From: Zophobihabitans entericus
GTDB taxonomy: Bacteria; Pseudomonadota; Gammaproteobacteria; Enterobacterales; Orbaceae
Assembly: GCF_011745665.1 (NCBI RefSeq)
Contig: NZ_CP050253.1
Location: 347,418-411,417, forward strand
Direction: 5' to 3'
DNA: 64,000 nucleotides
The position numbers and the translations under genes are program-made. The notes beneath the pieces were generated by a model. It made no database searches and was not told the DNA's origin. It worked only from the letters and a program-made list of their open reading frames with translations. Of this stretch, positions 28,877 to 38,841 are shown in pieces. The first letter of the stretch is position 1. Each line of letters begins with the position of its first letter.

Positions 28877-29827
28877 ATGCGTAAATTAATCATCCCTGTT
28901 CTTGTTATTCTGGTTGGTGTGTTCTTCTCTTCTGTTTATGTGGTGGAAGAAGGTAGCCGTGGTGTTGTACTTCGATTTAATAAAATTAATGCGCTATCTG
29001 AGCCGGGCTTACATTTTAAAATCCCGGGTATGGATAATGTGCGAATTATCGATGCTAAAATCCAAACGACAGATAGTTCAAATAACCAGAATTCTCAATT
29101 TATTACTTTAGAGAAGAAAGGCTTAATTGTAGACTACTACGTCCAGTGGAAAATTACTGATTTTAGCCGTTACTATGAAGCGATTGCTGGTGGTTACAGT
29201 GTTGAAAATCTGCTACTTGCTCGTCTTAATGGTCGTTTAAGAGCAGAAATTGGTAAATTAGAAATCACTGATATTATCAATGACTCTAATGATGATACCA
29301 AATCACGTAACTCACTAATGGTTGATGTTAAAGATGCGTTAAACGGTAAAGTTAAAGGTGCTGTTATTAATGATGATATTCCTTTAGATGACGCAGCGGC
29401 TCTTGATGAAAGTAAAACCAGTATGCGTGCCTTTGGGGTTGAAGTGATTGACGTGCGAATTAAGCAAATCAACTTCCCACCAGAAGTCTCTGAATCAATC
29501 TATGCGCGTATGAGTGCTGAGCGTGAAGTTGTTGCTCGTGAACAACGTTATCAGGGTATTCGTGAAGCAGAAGAGACTCGCGCTAAAGCGAATTTAACAG
29601 CGACCCAAATTCTGTCTGAAGCTGAGCGTAGAAGCCGTATTACACGCGGTGAAGGCGATGCATCTGCAGCAAAACTTTATGCTGATGCGTTTGGTAAAGA
29701 TAAAGAGTTTTTCAGCTTCATCCGTAGCTTAAAGGCTTATGAACAAAGCTTTAGCAGTGATGATATTATGGTAATTAGCCCGGATAGTGAATTCTTCCGT
29801 TATATGAAGCTTTCCGGAACGAAATAA
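28877..29827 (+). CDS. hflC: FtsH protease modulator HflC
   Basis: The partner of HflK. The 316-residue protein starts with a membrane anchor (about residues 3-23), then the SPFH domain with VVEEGSRGVVLRFNK, DVRIKQINFPPEVSESIYARM and a coiled coil ending in the conserved FFSFIRSLKAYEQSF and SPDSEFFRYM. AGGAGAG precedes the ATG. E. coli has a small gene (yjeT) between hflC and purA, which is absent here. Confidence 0.96.
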   Translation: MRKLIIPVLVILVGVFFSSVYVVEEGSRGVVLRFNKINALSEPGLHFKIPGMDNVRIIDAKIQTTDSSNNQNSQFITLEKKGLIVDYYVQWKITDFSRYYEAIAGGYSVENLLLARLNGRLRAEIGKLEITDIINDSNDDTKSRNSLMVDVKDALNGKVKGAVINDDIPLDDAAALDESKTSMRAFGVEVIDVRIKQINFPPEVSESIYARMSAEREVVAREQRYQGIREAEETRAKANLTATQILSEAERRSRITRGEGDASAAKLYADAFGKDKEFFSFIRSLKAYEQSFSSDDIMVISPDSEFFRYMKLSGTK

Positions 29828-29847
29828 GAATAATTTAAATTTGATGA

Positions 29848-31158
<1,311 letters not shown>

Positions 31159-31169
31159 GATGATAAATA

Positions 31170-31193
31170 TTTAGGGGAGGAAACTCCCCTAAA
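31170..31193 (+). terminator. Terminator-like hairpin after purA
   Basis: A perfect 10-bp stem (TTTAGGGGAG/CTCCCCTAAA) with a GAAA tetraloop, followed by TTATAT. The T-run is poor but the stem is strong. Confidence 0.7.
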
Positions 31194-31206
31194 TTATATC
31201 CAGCGT

Positions 31207-31593
31207 ATGATGTATTCACCTATGCAACGATCTCTTATCCCCTACTGCTTCTTCTTTATTTCATTAATTCTGTTTTATTCTTGTGTGCCTGACTTATCTG
31301 GTTGGTATCGGGAACAATATGGTATTTCTGCTTTAGGATGCTCAACCGATATGCAAATAGAGTATCAAAGCCGACAACAAGACTTTACGATTCTATTTAT
31401 GCTGGTTGCCATGGTCATGAGCTGCGCCATTTTTTTCATAATGAAGAAAATTGTTTGCCAGATTAATATCATCGTGGCATGTTTAATTGGCTTACTGACG
31501 TGTTTATTTACTGTGTTTTTGGTGATAGTGACTGCTTTTTTTCTGACATTAGAGTTTTTGCCAGTTAATTACTTTATCTTTGATATATGCTGA
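31207..31593 (+). CDS. Small membrane protein of unknown function
   Basis: I do not recognise this 128-residue protein. It has three strongly hydrophobic segments (about residues 10-27, 58-80 and 87-115) and a polar loop of about 30 residues with one Cys between the first two, so it is likely an inner-membrane protein with three helices. No good ribosome-binding site is seen at 31207, and the next ATG (31210) is equivalent. It sits between the purA hairpin and the malonate island. The stop is followed by copy 3 of the dispersed 15-base motif. Confidence 0.5.
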   Translation: MMYSPMQRSLIPYCFFFISLILFYSCVPDLSGWYREQYGISALGCSTDMQIEYQSRQQDFTILFMLVAMVMSCAIFFIMKKIVCQINIIVACLIGLLTCLFTVFLVIVTAFFLTLEFLPVNYFIFDIC

Positions 31594-31599
31594 TAAAAT

Positions 31600-31631
31600 A
31601 TTCAATAAAATCAAATGGTTATAATTTTAAC
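31600..31631 (+). repeat. Dispersed 15-base motif, copy 3 (extended)
   Basis: ATTCAATAAAATCAA at 31600-31614, then GGTTATAATTTTAAC. The extension is shared, with small differences, by the copy at 63555-63585. It starts seven bases after a stop codon. Confidence 0.7.
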
Positions 31632-31678
31632 TTATTGTTTTTTTACTTAGATGTCTTTAGACAATATTTATAGTCTGC

Positions 31679-32611
31679 TTAAGCATCGTTTTTTTGTCGT
31701 TGATAAAGCACTTGTAAGGTTGCAAGCTCAGTTTCACTTTGAGCAACAGCATAGCCATCAGCCATCACTGATTTTGATAATCTGGTTAACACCGAATTAG
31801 GCGGTACTTCAATCGCAAGACGTACGCCACGTTCATAAGCCGCAATAGTTGTTTCATGCCATAAAACACTTCTGGACATATTAAATGCTAAATCATCGAT
31901 CACTTTGTCTACTGTATTACAAGGTCTGGCAGAGCTACTGCTTAAATACATAATAGCCGGTTTTTGGATAGCATAATGACTTAGGGCCTGCGCTAACTTT
32001 TTAGCTGGTTCCAGCAGGAGTTCACAATGAGAAGGTACACTTATTCTGATTCTCTTTGCGCAACTTGCCCCACTGTTTTGAGCCAGCTGCATTACTTTCT
32101 CCATGGCCTGAATACTGCCAGAGATAATAATTTGTTGCTCAGAATTAACATTAGCCAGATAGACCGGAGCTTGCTGTGAATGAACCTGTTCAACCAGCTC
32201 AGCAACCTGCCAGCGATTAAGACCGATAATAGCTGCCATACCATAACCAGTAGGATAAGCCTGTTGCATCAGAGTACCACGCAGGCTTACTGCTTTGACT
32301 GCATCGCTAAAAGAGAGTGATTTACTGATTACTGCAGCCGGGAAAGCCCCAATTGACATGCCTGACACCATATCAGGGATAATATCATTATCCATCAAAA
32401 CAGCAGCGTTAATGACGCCGGTGACCAGTAAACACAGCTGTACAGCACGGGTGGAAGCAAGCGCTTCTTTACTATCCAGTGTTAGTATATCCTGCCCCAG
32501 TGCTTCACTGGCTTGTTGTAAATATTGTTGAGCTAAACGATGCTTTGGCAGATCATTTAGCATCCCTTCATATTGGTTACCTTGTCCCGGAAATGTAAAC
32601 AGAACTTTCAT
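31679..32611 (-). CDS. mdcH: Malonate decarboxylase acyltransferase MdcH (epsilon subunit)
   Basis: MdcH transfers malonyl from malonyl-CoA to the prosthetic group of the ACP subunit, priming the enzyme for its cycle. The 310-residue FabD-like protein has FTFPGQGNQYEGM at its start, the nucleophile motif SGMSIGAF (Ser about residue 85) and PSHCELL with the catalytic His. The start at 32611 gives MKVLFTFPGQG and overlaps the mdcG stop by one base; an upstream start within mdcG is rejected. It is the last gene of the minus-strand mdc operon. Confidence 0.93.
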   Translation of the reverse strand: MKVLFTFPGQGNQYEGMLNDLPKHRLAQQYLQQASEALGQDILTLDSKEALASTRAVQLCLLVTGVINAAVLMDNDIIPDMVSGMSIGAFPAAVISKSLSFSDAVKAVSLRGTLMQQAYPTGYGMAAIIGLNRWQVAELVEQVHSQQAPVYLANVNSEQQIIISGSIQAMEKVMQLAQNSGASCAKRIRISVPSHCELLLEPAKKLAQALSHYAIQKPAIMYLSSSSARPCNTVDKVIDDLAFNMSRSVLWHETTIAAYERGVRLAIEVPPNSVLTRLSKSVMADGYAVAQSETELATLQVLYQRQKNDA

Positions 32612-33234
32612 TAGCTTTCTTCTCCCCAGGGATTGGTGGTCAGTTTTGGGCCACAATTAGTCTTTAGCATCACAGTTGGAGATTTCATCCATTCACTTAA
32701 AGAGAATCCACCAGATGGTGTTTCAATCTGTACATCAACCTGAACAGGTAGAGTGTTAATAAATGCATAGAAGTGATTAAAATACGATTTTTCAACAGGT
32801 GTATTACAACGAATGGTCAAATCCAGATCGCTCGACTCTTTGACATAAATGGTTTCTGATACAACGGAAATAGCCAGGCTACCGGTGACGCCAATCTCAA
32901 AATCCCAGCGTTGCTGTAGTAGTGTATCTAGAGCCCGATAAGCCGGGAACTTAGCCAGTTTTTGTTGAGCCTGACCAGTTTTTACTAAAGCGGTAATGTC
33001 CTGAGGAGAAAGACGTCTGATAATATCACTGGCAGTTATCCAAAATGGATGACGCTGACTCCTTTCGTGTCCACGTATCCCAACCGGAATGTGATCTGGC
33101 TTATAGTCCCGACGCACAATAACAGGCTCATGCTGATTCCAGACAGAAGTTACCCAGACAGGGAGTTCTGCTGCGGATAGCTCTGTTGATGGTTTTAACC
33201 AAAGTAAATCATGTACACCGGGTCTGTCATTCAT
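32611..33234 (-). CDS. mdcG: Phosphoribosyl-dephospho-CoA transferase MdcG
   Basis: MdcG attaches 2'-(5''-triphosphoribosyl)-3'-dephospho-CoA, made by MdcB, to a Ser of the ACP subunit, giving the holo-enzyme. The 207-residue protein shows the nucleotidyltransferase metal motif ESSDLDLTIRC (about residues 137-147), and HPFWITASDI and NPWGEE, typical of the family. It is separated from the permease by a hairpin and may have its own promoter. It shares TAATG with mdcH. Confidence 0.92.
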   Translation of the reverse strand: MNDRPGVHDLLWLKPSTELSAAELPVWVTSVWNQHEPVIVRRDYKPDHIPVGIRGHERSQRHPFWITASDIIRRLSPQDITALVKTGQAQQKLAKFPAYRALDTLLQQRWDFEIGVTGSLAISVVSETIYVKESSDLDLTIRCNTPVEKSYFNHFYAFINTLPVQVDVQIETPSGGFSLSEWMKSPTVMLKTNCGPKLTTNPWGEES

Positions 33235-33266
33235 TGTCAGTATTATTCCACATCACTAATTAGCCT

Positions 33267-33294
33267 TTTATACCAACTTTATTTTTTATATCAA
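33267..33294 (-). promoter_or_regulatory. Possible sigma-70 promoter for mdcG-mdcH
   Basis: On the minus strand, TTGATA and TATAAA are 16 bases apart, about 33 bases upstream of mdcG and after the hairpin that follows the permease gene. This would let the modifying enzymes be expressed independently of the main operon. Confidence 0.4.
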
Positions 33295-33360
33295 AGAATT
33301 TTCTGCTTTATGGAGTGTTATTTTAACTAAAAAATAAAAGGGTACTGAAAGGTTAAGAGT

Positions 33361-33384
33361 AAGCCAGTCTGTTTGGACTGGCTT
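33361..33384 (-). terminator. Hairpin after the NCS2 permease gene
   Basis: A perfect 9-bp stem (AAGCCAGTC/GACTGGCTT) with a 6-base loop. The downstream side on the minus strand has no good T-run, so it may attenuate rather than end the mdc transcript. Confidence 0.55.
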
Positions 33385-33401
33385 AATTCTATTAATGGAG
33401 A

Positions 33402-34718
33402 CTATTTTTTGTCGGACTCAGCTGCCGGTGCTGCTGGTTTTGGCGCTGCTGCTGTCATACTAGGATTGATTCTATCCATTAGTACGGCGATAAAGGTACC
33501 AACGATCAAACCATTACTTAGTAGCGAAACTAGTGCCGGTGGCATACCTTTAAAGGCTGTTGCTGGCAGGAACATAATTCCGATGCCAACAAACCAGGTA
33601 AGACCCACAGTTAAGTTTCTGGCAGCTTTATTGACAGCACTTTCAATCTGGCTGATACCGATCATAAACATACCAATACCAAAGGTTGGAACGAGCGATG
33701 CAAATCCTACAGCAATGGGTAAAGCGGCAAAATAAGAAGTAATGAGTGGCGATAAACTGATTAAAATAATTAATAGGTTACCGACAATAAATGGCATACG
33801 TTCAGTGGTTTTAGTATGAGCAATAAATGCCGCTGAACCTGAAATCGGCACCGGACCAATACCACCAAATACACCTGCTAAAATATGGATAATACCTGAC
33901 ATAAAACTGGTTTGATTTAAACGATTTTCGTATTTTTTATTTAATGAATCAAATACGATTTGTACTACTTTAACACTGGCTACCAGATTAGTTAACAGTA
34001 ACAGAGTCAGTAAGAATACATTCACAATCATACCAAGTTCAAGGCGCGGAGCACCAAATGGGAAGATTTGTGGTAGTTCAATGAATTTCTCTGTATGCAT
34101 CACTGGATTAGCTTTATCAAAGATGATAAACAAAATCCAGCCACCGATAATTGAACATAAAGTTGCATAGTTACCAATAATACGGTGACGACGAACGATA
34201 TAAGTGATAGCGATAGTGACTATTGATAATACAACAATTAATGGATCAATCGTCGGGTGAGATTCAGAAATTCCCATCATACCACGCATAAATGAGCCAG
34301 AGAGCTGGATAACTAACAGAACCAGATAAGCGCCCATTACAGTTGGCGTGAACAGACGAGCAATTTTTTCAACAACGCGAAGTAGTGAAAGAATAATGAA
34401 GATAATACCGCTTAGAATAAAGCAGAATTCAAGGACACGTAGTGTTTCTGTGTTTGAGCCAAACATCATAGAGCCAATGCCGGCATATAAAACGAAGATA
34501 CCCCACCAAACGCCAGCAGGTCCTTCCTGAATAGGTAGTTTATGGCCGAAGCAGGCTTGTAAAATACCGGCAACGCCAAGAACAAAGAGTGTTCTTGCTA
34601 CAAAAGAAACGATATCAGCCGGGTCAAGATTAAAAGAACCAGCAACGGCGACAGGAATAACGATACTTCCCATAAGCATGAATAACATCCACTGCAGAGA
34701 ATTAAATAAATGCTTCAT
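33402..34718 (-). CDS. NCS2-family (uracil/xanthine permease type) transporter in the mdc operon
   Basis: A 438-residue membrane protein with 12-14 helices and NCS2 features (PF00860 type): EGPAGVWWGIFVLY, ARLFTPTVMGAYLVL, and the segment GVFGGIGPVPISGSAAFIAHT, which resembles the signature region of the family. The C-terminal tail is Ala/Pro/Lys-rich. Known members import uracil, xanthine, urate or similar ring compounds by proton symport. It occupies the operon slot where other bacteria encode the MdcF or MdcL/M malonate carriers. It may carry malonate, or a malonate-yielding pyrimidine/ureide. Confidence 0.85.
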   Translation of the reverse strand: MKHLFNSLQWMLFMLMGSIVIPVAVAGSFNLDPADIVSFVARTLFVLGVAGILQACFGHKLPIQEGPAGVWWGIFVLYAGIGSMMFGSNTETLRVLEFCFILSGIIFIILSLLRVVEKIARLFTPTVMGAYLVLLVIQLSGSFMRGMMGISESHPTIDPLIVVLSIVTIAITYIVRRHRIIGNYATLCSIIGGWILFIIFDKANPVMHTEKFIELPQIFPFGAPRLELGMIVNVFLLTLLLLTNLVASVKVVQIVFDSLNKKYENRLNQTSFMSGIIHILAGVFGGIGPVPISGSAAFIAHTKTTERMPFIVGNLLIILISLSPLITSYFAALPIAVGFASLVPTFGIGMFMIGISQIESAVNKAARNLTVGLTWFVGIGIMFLPATAFKGMPPALVSLLSNGLIVGTFIAVLMDRINPSMTAAAPKPAAPAAESDKK

Positions 34719-34817
34719 AACTTCCCCTATCCTTACAATTTGGTTGAGTGAAGCCTGGCCAATTTAATGAAAATTAGCTAAGCCTTTGTGTTTAATGGAA
34801 TTTTTAGTTTATCTGTT

Positions 34818-35624
34818 CTACCACTGTTGGCGCATGAGTTCCCTCACTTTAGAAGAGCTTTTTCTGTTTTCAGCACCGAGTCGACCTTCTAAGTAAATTC
34901 CATGGTTTTTGGTATCAATGATGGCCTGTTCAATGATACTTTTAACCGTAGAGAGATCGTTCTCAGTGGGTTTTTGGTCGTTTTCAAGGTTGAGAAGACG
35001 CCATAATAAACCCAGCGTTTCATAGCCTTTAATGTCATATGCCATTGGAGGGATTTTTTCAGCCAGCTTTTCCAATTCATCGACACTACGTAGTGTGATT
35101 CTGGCAGCGGCAGCTTTACCCATCGCATGAATCATCACTTCTGGTGAGTTAAGCGCGATTAAGCGGTTAGCCTGATAGCCATGTGCTAAAAAAGCACCTG
35201 ACATTGCCTTGCCAACAATAAGACCAATGATTGGGTGGCCAGCTAAACGAGCTTTAGCATAAGAGTCAGCAGCTGCGGCAAGAGCCTGATGGATGCCGAA
35301 GGCTTCTTCACGTCGTCCGTAAGCCTGACTGGTGACGTCAATAATGGCAACAATTGGGCGTTTAGTTGAGCGGTTTTGATCCTGCACGATTGCATCAGTA
35401 ATCACTTTGGCTAGCGTCCAGCCTTCAAGTAAACCAACTTCACCATGTGCTGCGCGCGGGAAGTGATTATTTTTGTCCGGAACAACAGTGATATAGCGTA
35501 CGATACCAAATTGTGGATCGGCGATATCAGTGGCTTTCACTGATGGACATAGCCCTTTAAGAGGTTGTCCTGTCTGGGTTAATTTTTGAAACCAAAAATC
35601 ACCACGGCTTAAATAACTATTCAT
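34818..35624 (-). CDS. mdcE: Malonate decarboxylase gamma subunit MdcE
   Basis: MdcE and MdcD together decarboxylate malonyl-S-ACP to acetyl-S-ACP. The 268-residue protein has a carboxyltransferase (crotonase-like) fold, with GEVGLLEGWTLAKVI, DVTSQAYGRREEAFG, GHPIIGLIVGKAMSGAFLAHG and the C-terminal RLGAENRKSSSKVRELM. Its ATG shares a base with the preceding stop (TAATG), so the subunits are translationally coupled. A 99-base gap separates it from the permease gene. Confidence 0.94.
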   Translation of the reverse strand: MNSYLSRGDFWFQKLTQTGQPLKGLCPSVKATDIADPQFGIVRYITVVPDKNNHFPRAAHGEVGLLEGWTLAKVITDAIVQDQNRSTKRPIVAIIDVTSQAYGRREEAFGIHQALAAAADSYAKARLAGHPIIGLIVGKAMSGAFLAHGYQANRLIALNSPEVMIHAMGKAAAARITLRSVDELEKLAEKIPPMAYDIKGYETLGLLWRLLNLENDQKPTENDLSTVKSIIEQAIIDTKNHGIYLEGRLGAENRKSSSKVRELMRQQW

Positions 35625-36772
35625 TATCGATCCTCCAGCCCAAATACAGCAGTGACACCTTCAGGAGTAATTTGTTTTGTGGTATCAACCGCGTTTAATT
35701 TATTAAGATAATAGTCAATTTGTTGTAAACGAGCCGAGTCATTATGACCACTGTTTAATTGCTTAGTTAGTGCATCACGAACCTGTTGTATTGAATCATC
35801 AACTAACGCATCAACCAGACCATTGCGATAGCGGGCTTCACCACCAGTAAAGCTCCAGATAAATGGACGATTGCGTGAGTCATACTCTTCAATGCCTGCT
35901 TCTTGTTCAATAACTTGTGGGCCGTTTAATCCTAAACGTGCTTCTTTAGTCACAATGAGAGAAGTACAAAGTGCAGCGGCAATTGACATACCACCAAAAC
36001 AACCAACTGTGCCTGTTGTGATGCCAATAACTGGCGCGTAGCGTTTCATGTCAACAATTGCTGCATGAATGTCGGCAATAGCTGCAAGACCAAGGTTGGC
36101 TTCTTGCAAGCGCACGCCTCCTGTTTCCAGAAGTAGTACTACACTTGTTGGTTTACCGTTGCGGTTATCTTCTGCTGCAAGTTCTAAGGCTGCTGCCATT
36201 TTCGCGCCTGAAACCTCGCCCATACTACCGCCCTGGAATACACCTTCAACCGCAGCAATAACGACGTTTTTACCCTGAATAGTTCCTTTAGCAATCACCA
36301 TTCCGTCATCAGCACTGATAACAATATTTTGTTTTTCCAGCCACTGGGAAGTGACATTATCGTAAGGATCAAGTAACTCTCGGTAGCTACCTTGATCAAG
36401 CAATGCTTTAGCACGAGAACGGGCATTGAGTTCGATGAAACTTTGTTGTTCATCGATTGTCTCTGCGGTTTTAGTTTGCTCCGCTGCATTATAAAAACAT
36501 TGTTCGACACGTAGTTTAATAACACCAGGTGTTGCACCAAAGTCATGAATGACCAGTTTTCCTGCTGGTAGCTCTCTTTGCTCAGATAAACGTGCAAAAA
36601 CGTTTGTCCAGACTTTTTGTAGCCCATCAACTGATGTCTCAATACTTACGGCTAAGTTTCCTGAGTTTTCAGGAAAATAAAGTACTTCCATGTCCCCGGA
36701 ACCAACAACACCTGTAATTGTTTTAGTTGGTAAGGCTGCTTTGGCCGGGAAGTTCAATGTAAATATTTCCAT
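35624..36772 (-). CDS. mdcD: Fused malonate decarboxylase ACP (MdcC) and beta subunit (MdcD)
   Basis: One continuous 382-residue frame holds two proteins that are normally separate. Residues 1-96 match MdcC, the acyl-carrier delta subunit, with GVVGSGDMEVLY (Ser25 is the expected site for the phosphoribosyl-dephospho-CoA group) and LPAGKLVIHDFGATPGV. A linker of about 13 Gln/Thr/Glu-rich residues follows. From residue 110 (QSFIELNARSRAKALLDQGSY) the protein is MdcD, with FQGGSMGEVSGAKMA, LETGGVRLQEANLG and GLNGPQVIEQEAGIEEYDSR. AGGAGAG precedes the ATG, 11 bases after the mdcA stop. No stop or frameshift separates the halves. Confidence 0.92.
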   Translation of the reverse strand: MEIFTLNFPAKAALPTKTITGVVGSGDMEVLYFPENSGNLAVSIETSVDGLQKVWTNVFARLSEQRELPAGKLVIHDFGATPGVIKLRVEQCFYNAAEQTKTAETIDEQQSFIELNARSRAKALLDQGSYRELLDPYDNVTSQWLEKQNIVISADDGMVIAKGTIQGKNVVIAAVEGVFQGGSMGEVSGAKMAAALELAAEDNRNGKPTSVVLLLETGGVRLQEANLGLAAIADIHAAIVDMKRYAPVIGITTGTVGCFGGMSIAAALCTSLIVTKEARLGLNGPQVIEQEAGIEEYDSRNRPFIWSFTGGEARYRNGLVDALVDDSIQQVRDALTKQLNSGHNDSARLQQIDYYLNKLNAVDTTKQITPEGVTAVFGLEDR

Positions 36773-36783
36773 TTCTCTCTCCT

Positions 36784-38451
36784 TTACCAGCTACGGAATT
36801 TAGCTGGAACGTTATAAAGACCACCTGACCATTCAACCAGTTCTGCCATACTTTTTGCAGCCAGTAGTGAGCGATTAGCACGGTTACGGTCAATGCCAAG
36901 ATCTTCAGGATAGACAATCTTGCCTTCTGCTCTGAGGCGCTTTACTGTTTTTGGATCTGCAGTCATGCCGATATCTGTCACACCAGCCATTGCTGCGATC
37001 ATGGCTTTTCTCTCTTCCAGTGATTTAGCCATATACAGATAAGCGATACCTTCTTCGGTTAGAAGGTGAGTGACATCATCACCATAAATCATCACCGGAG
37101 GTAATGGCATATTACTATCTTTGGCAACTTTGACTGCATCAAGCTGATTAACAAAGGTTGGATTATTTCTTGACTGGAAAGTCTCAACCATCTGAACCAC
37201 AAGTTTACGTCCACGAGAGATCGTTTCGCCTTGTTGGTTATTAATCATATCCAGCCAGGCTTTAGAGGTATGACGACGACCATTTGGATTACTACCCATA
37301 TTAGGCGCCCCACCAAAACCAGACAGACGACCACGAGTTACTGTTGATGAGTTACCTTCGTGATCCATTTGCAGGGTGGCGCCAATAAACATATCTACTG
37401 CATATTGTCCCGCCATTTGGCAAAATGCTCGGTTTGAACGCATACTGCCATCAGAACCGGTAAAGAAGATATCAGGGCGAGCTGCAATATAGTTTTCCAT
37501 ACCCAGTTCACTACCAAAACTATGCACACTTTCAACCCAGCCACTTTCAATTGCGGGAATAAGTGTTGGATGTGGGTTTAATGCCCAGTGTTTACAGATT
37601 TTGCCTCTCAGACCTAACTCATTACCATAAGTAGGTAAGAGTAATTCAATGGCTGCGGTATTAAAGCCAATACCATGATTGATGGTTTGTACCTCATGGC
37701 GGGCATAGATACCTTTAATTGCCATCATTCCCATTAGTACATGGATTGGTTTTATCTGACGCGGGTCACGTGTAAATAGTGGTTCAATATAGAAAGGTTT
37801 ATCAGATTGAACAACAAAATCAACCCAGGAACCCGGAATATCAACACGTTTTAGGTCACGAGTATCTTCAACGATCTCATTTACCTGAGCAATGACAATT
37901 CCGTTTTTAAATGCGGCAGCTTCAATAATTGCTGGAGTGTCCTCTGTACTTGGTCCGGTATATAAGTTTCCTTCTTTATCCGCACTATAGGCAGCAATTA
38001 AGGCAACATTTGGAATTAAATCCATATATAGACGAGAGTACAATTCAATATAAGTATGAATATCACCAATTTCGATCGCACCATCTTCGATAAGTTGAGA
38101 GATACGTAAACTTTGCGGGCCAGAAAAGGAAAAATCCAGACGTTTGGCAATGCCTTTTTCAAAGATATCTAAGTGATCAGGTAGGCTCACTGTTGGCATA
38201 ATCATATGTAGATTATTGACACTATTTGCTGATACCTTAGATAAGCTGCGTGCAAGAAAATCTGCTTGTTTCTGATTATTCCCCTCTAAAACGACACGAT
38301 CGCCTGATTTAATTAGACGCTCAAGCGCCGGCACTATATCGCTAGTTGGAATGATTTTTTGTTTTACAATGCTTTGAACACTGTTAATGCGTTCAGCTTT
38401 ATCCTGTCTTTTAGTATCCCATTTTTGCGAGCTGATTTTGTTACAAATCAT
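36784..38451 (-). CDS. mdcA: Malonate decarboxylase alpha subunit (acetyl-S-ACP:malonate ACP transferase)
   Basis: MdcA swaps acetate for malonate on the carrier prosthetic group, starting each turnover. The 555-residue protein has the family start region WDTKRQDKAERINS and the strongly conserved GDRVVLEGNNQKQADFLARSL. Later it shows ALNPHPTLIPAIESGWVESVHSFGSELGM and SRGRKLVVQMVETFQSRNNPTFVNQLDAV. It is the first gene of the minus-strand operon, with GAGG eight bases before the ATG. Order mdcA, mdcC-D, mdcE, permease, mdcG, mdcH resembles the Klebsiella operon, but mdcB is moved to a separate unit. Confidence 0.95.
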   Translation of the reverse strand: MICNKISSQKWDTKRQDKAERINSVQSIVKQKIIPTSDIVPALERLIKSGDRVVLEGNNQKQADFLARSLSKVSANSVNNLHMIMPTVSLPDHLDIFEKGIAKRLDFSFSGPQSLRISQLIEDGAIEIGDIHTYIELYSRLYMDLIPNVALIAAYSADKEGNLYTGPSTEDTPAIIEAAAFKNGIVIAQVNEIVEDTRDLKRVDIPGSWVDFVVQSDKPFYIEPLFTRDPRQIKPIHVLMGMMAIKGIYARHEVQTINHGIGFNTAAIELLLPTYGNELGLRGKICKHWALNPHPTLIPAIESGWVESVHSFGSELGMENYIAARPDIFFTGSDGSMRSNRAFCQMAGQYAVDMFIGATLQMDHEGNSSTVTRGRLSGFGGAPNMGSNPNGRRHTSKAWLDMINNQQGETISRGRKLVVQMVETFQSRNNPTFVNQLDAVKVAKDSNMPLPPVMIYGDDVTHLLTEEGIAYLYMAKSLEERKAMIAAMAGVTDIGMTADPKTVKRLRAEGKIVYPEDLGIDRNRANRSLLAAKSMAELVEWSGGLYNVPAKFRSW

Positions 38452-38841
38452 GAAAATACCTCATATCTTACATTTTATTACTACATATATTGTCACTATA
38501 CATACTATTTTCTGTTATGAATTAAATCCATTAGCCATCGATATTAACCGTTTCTATTTGGGTAATAATTCAGTCATATTAAATAATGATAGTAGATGTG
38601 ATAATTAACCTGTTGATTTTTAAATAAAATATTGATTAATAATAATTTTAATTAAAAGTGTGTATCAATTGTATGTCAATAATAGTGTATTTGGAGTAAC
38701 AAAAAAGTAAATCGTTTACTTTAAAGTAATGAAGTAACTCGTGGATTAATTTTCAAAGTAATTTATTACTTTTATAGTGATTAATAGCAGTATTAGCTGT
38801 TTTTTAACTGATTTTTTCTAACCATGAGAGGAAGAAGTTAT
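38452..38841. other. Divergent control region between mdcA and the amidase
   Basis: About 390 very AT-rich bases with no credible gene. It must hold the promoters of both the mdc operon and the amidase gene. The right half has two palindromes with AAGTAA-type half sites, listed separately. Confidence 0.7.
38705..38772. promoter_or_regulatory. Candidate operators: two palindromes with AAGTAA half sites
   Basis: AAGTAAATCGTTTACTT (38705-38721, 7-bp arms around TCG) and AAAGTAAT-TT-ATTACTTT (38755-38772, 8-bp arms) lie about 50 bases apart, with further AAGTAA copies between them. They lie 70-135 bases upstream of the amidase start and are good candidates for the binding sites of the LysR regulator of the island. 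Confidence 0.55.
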
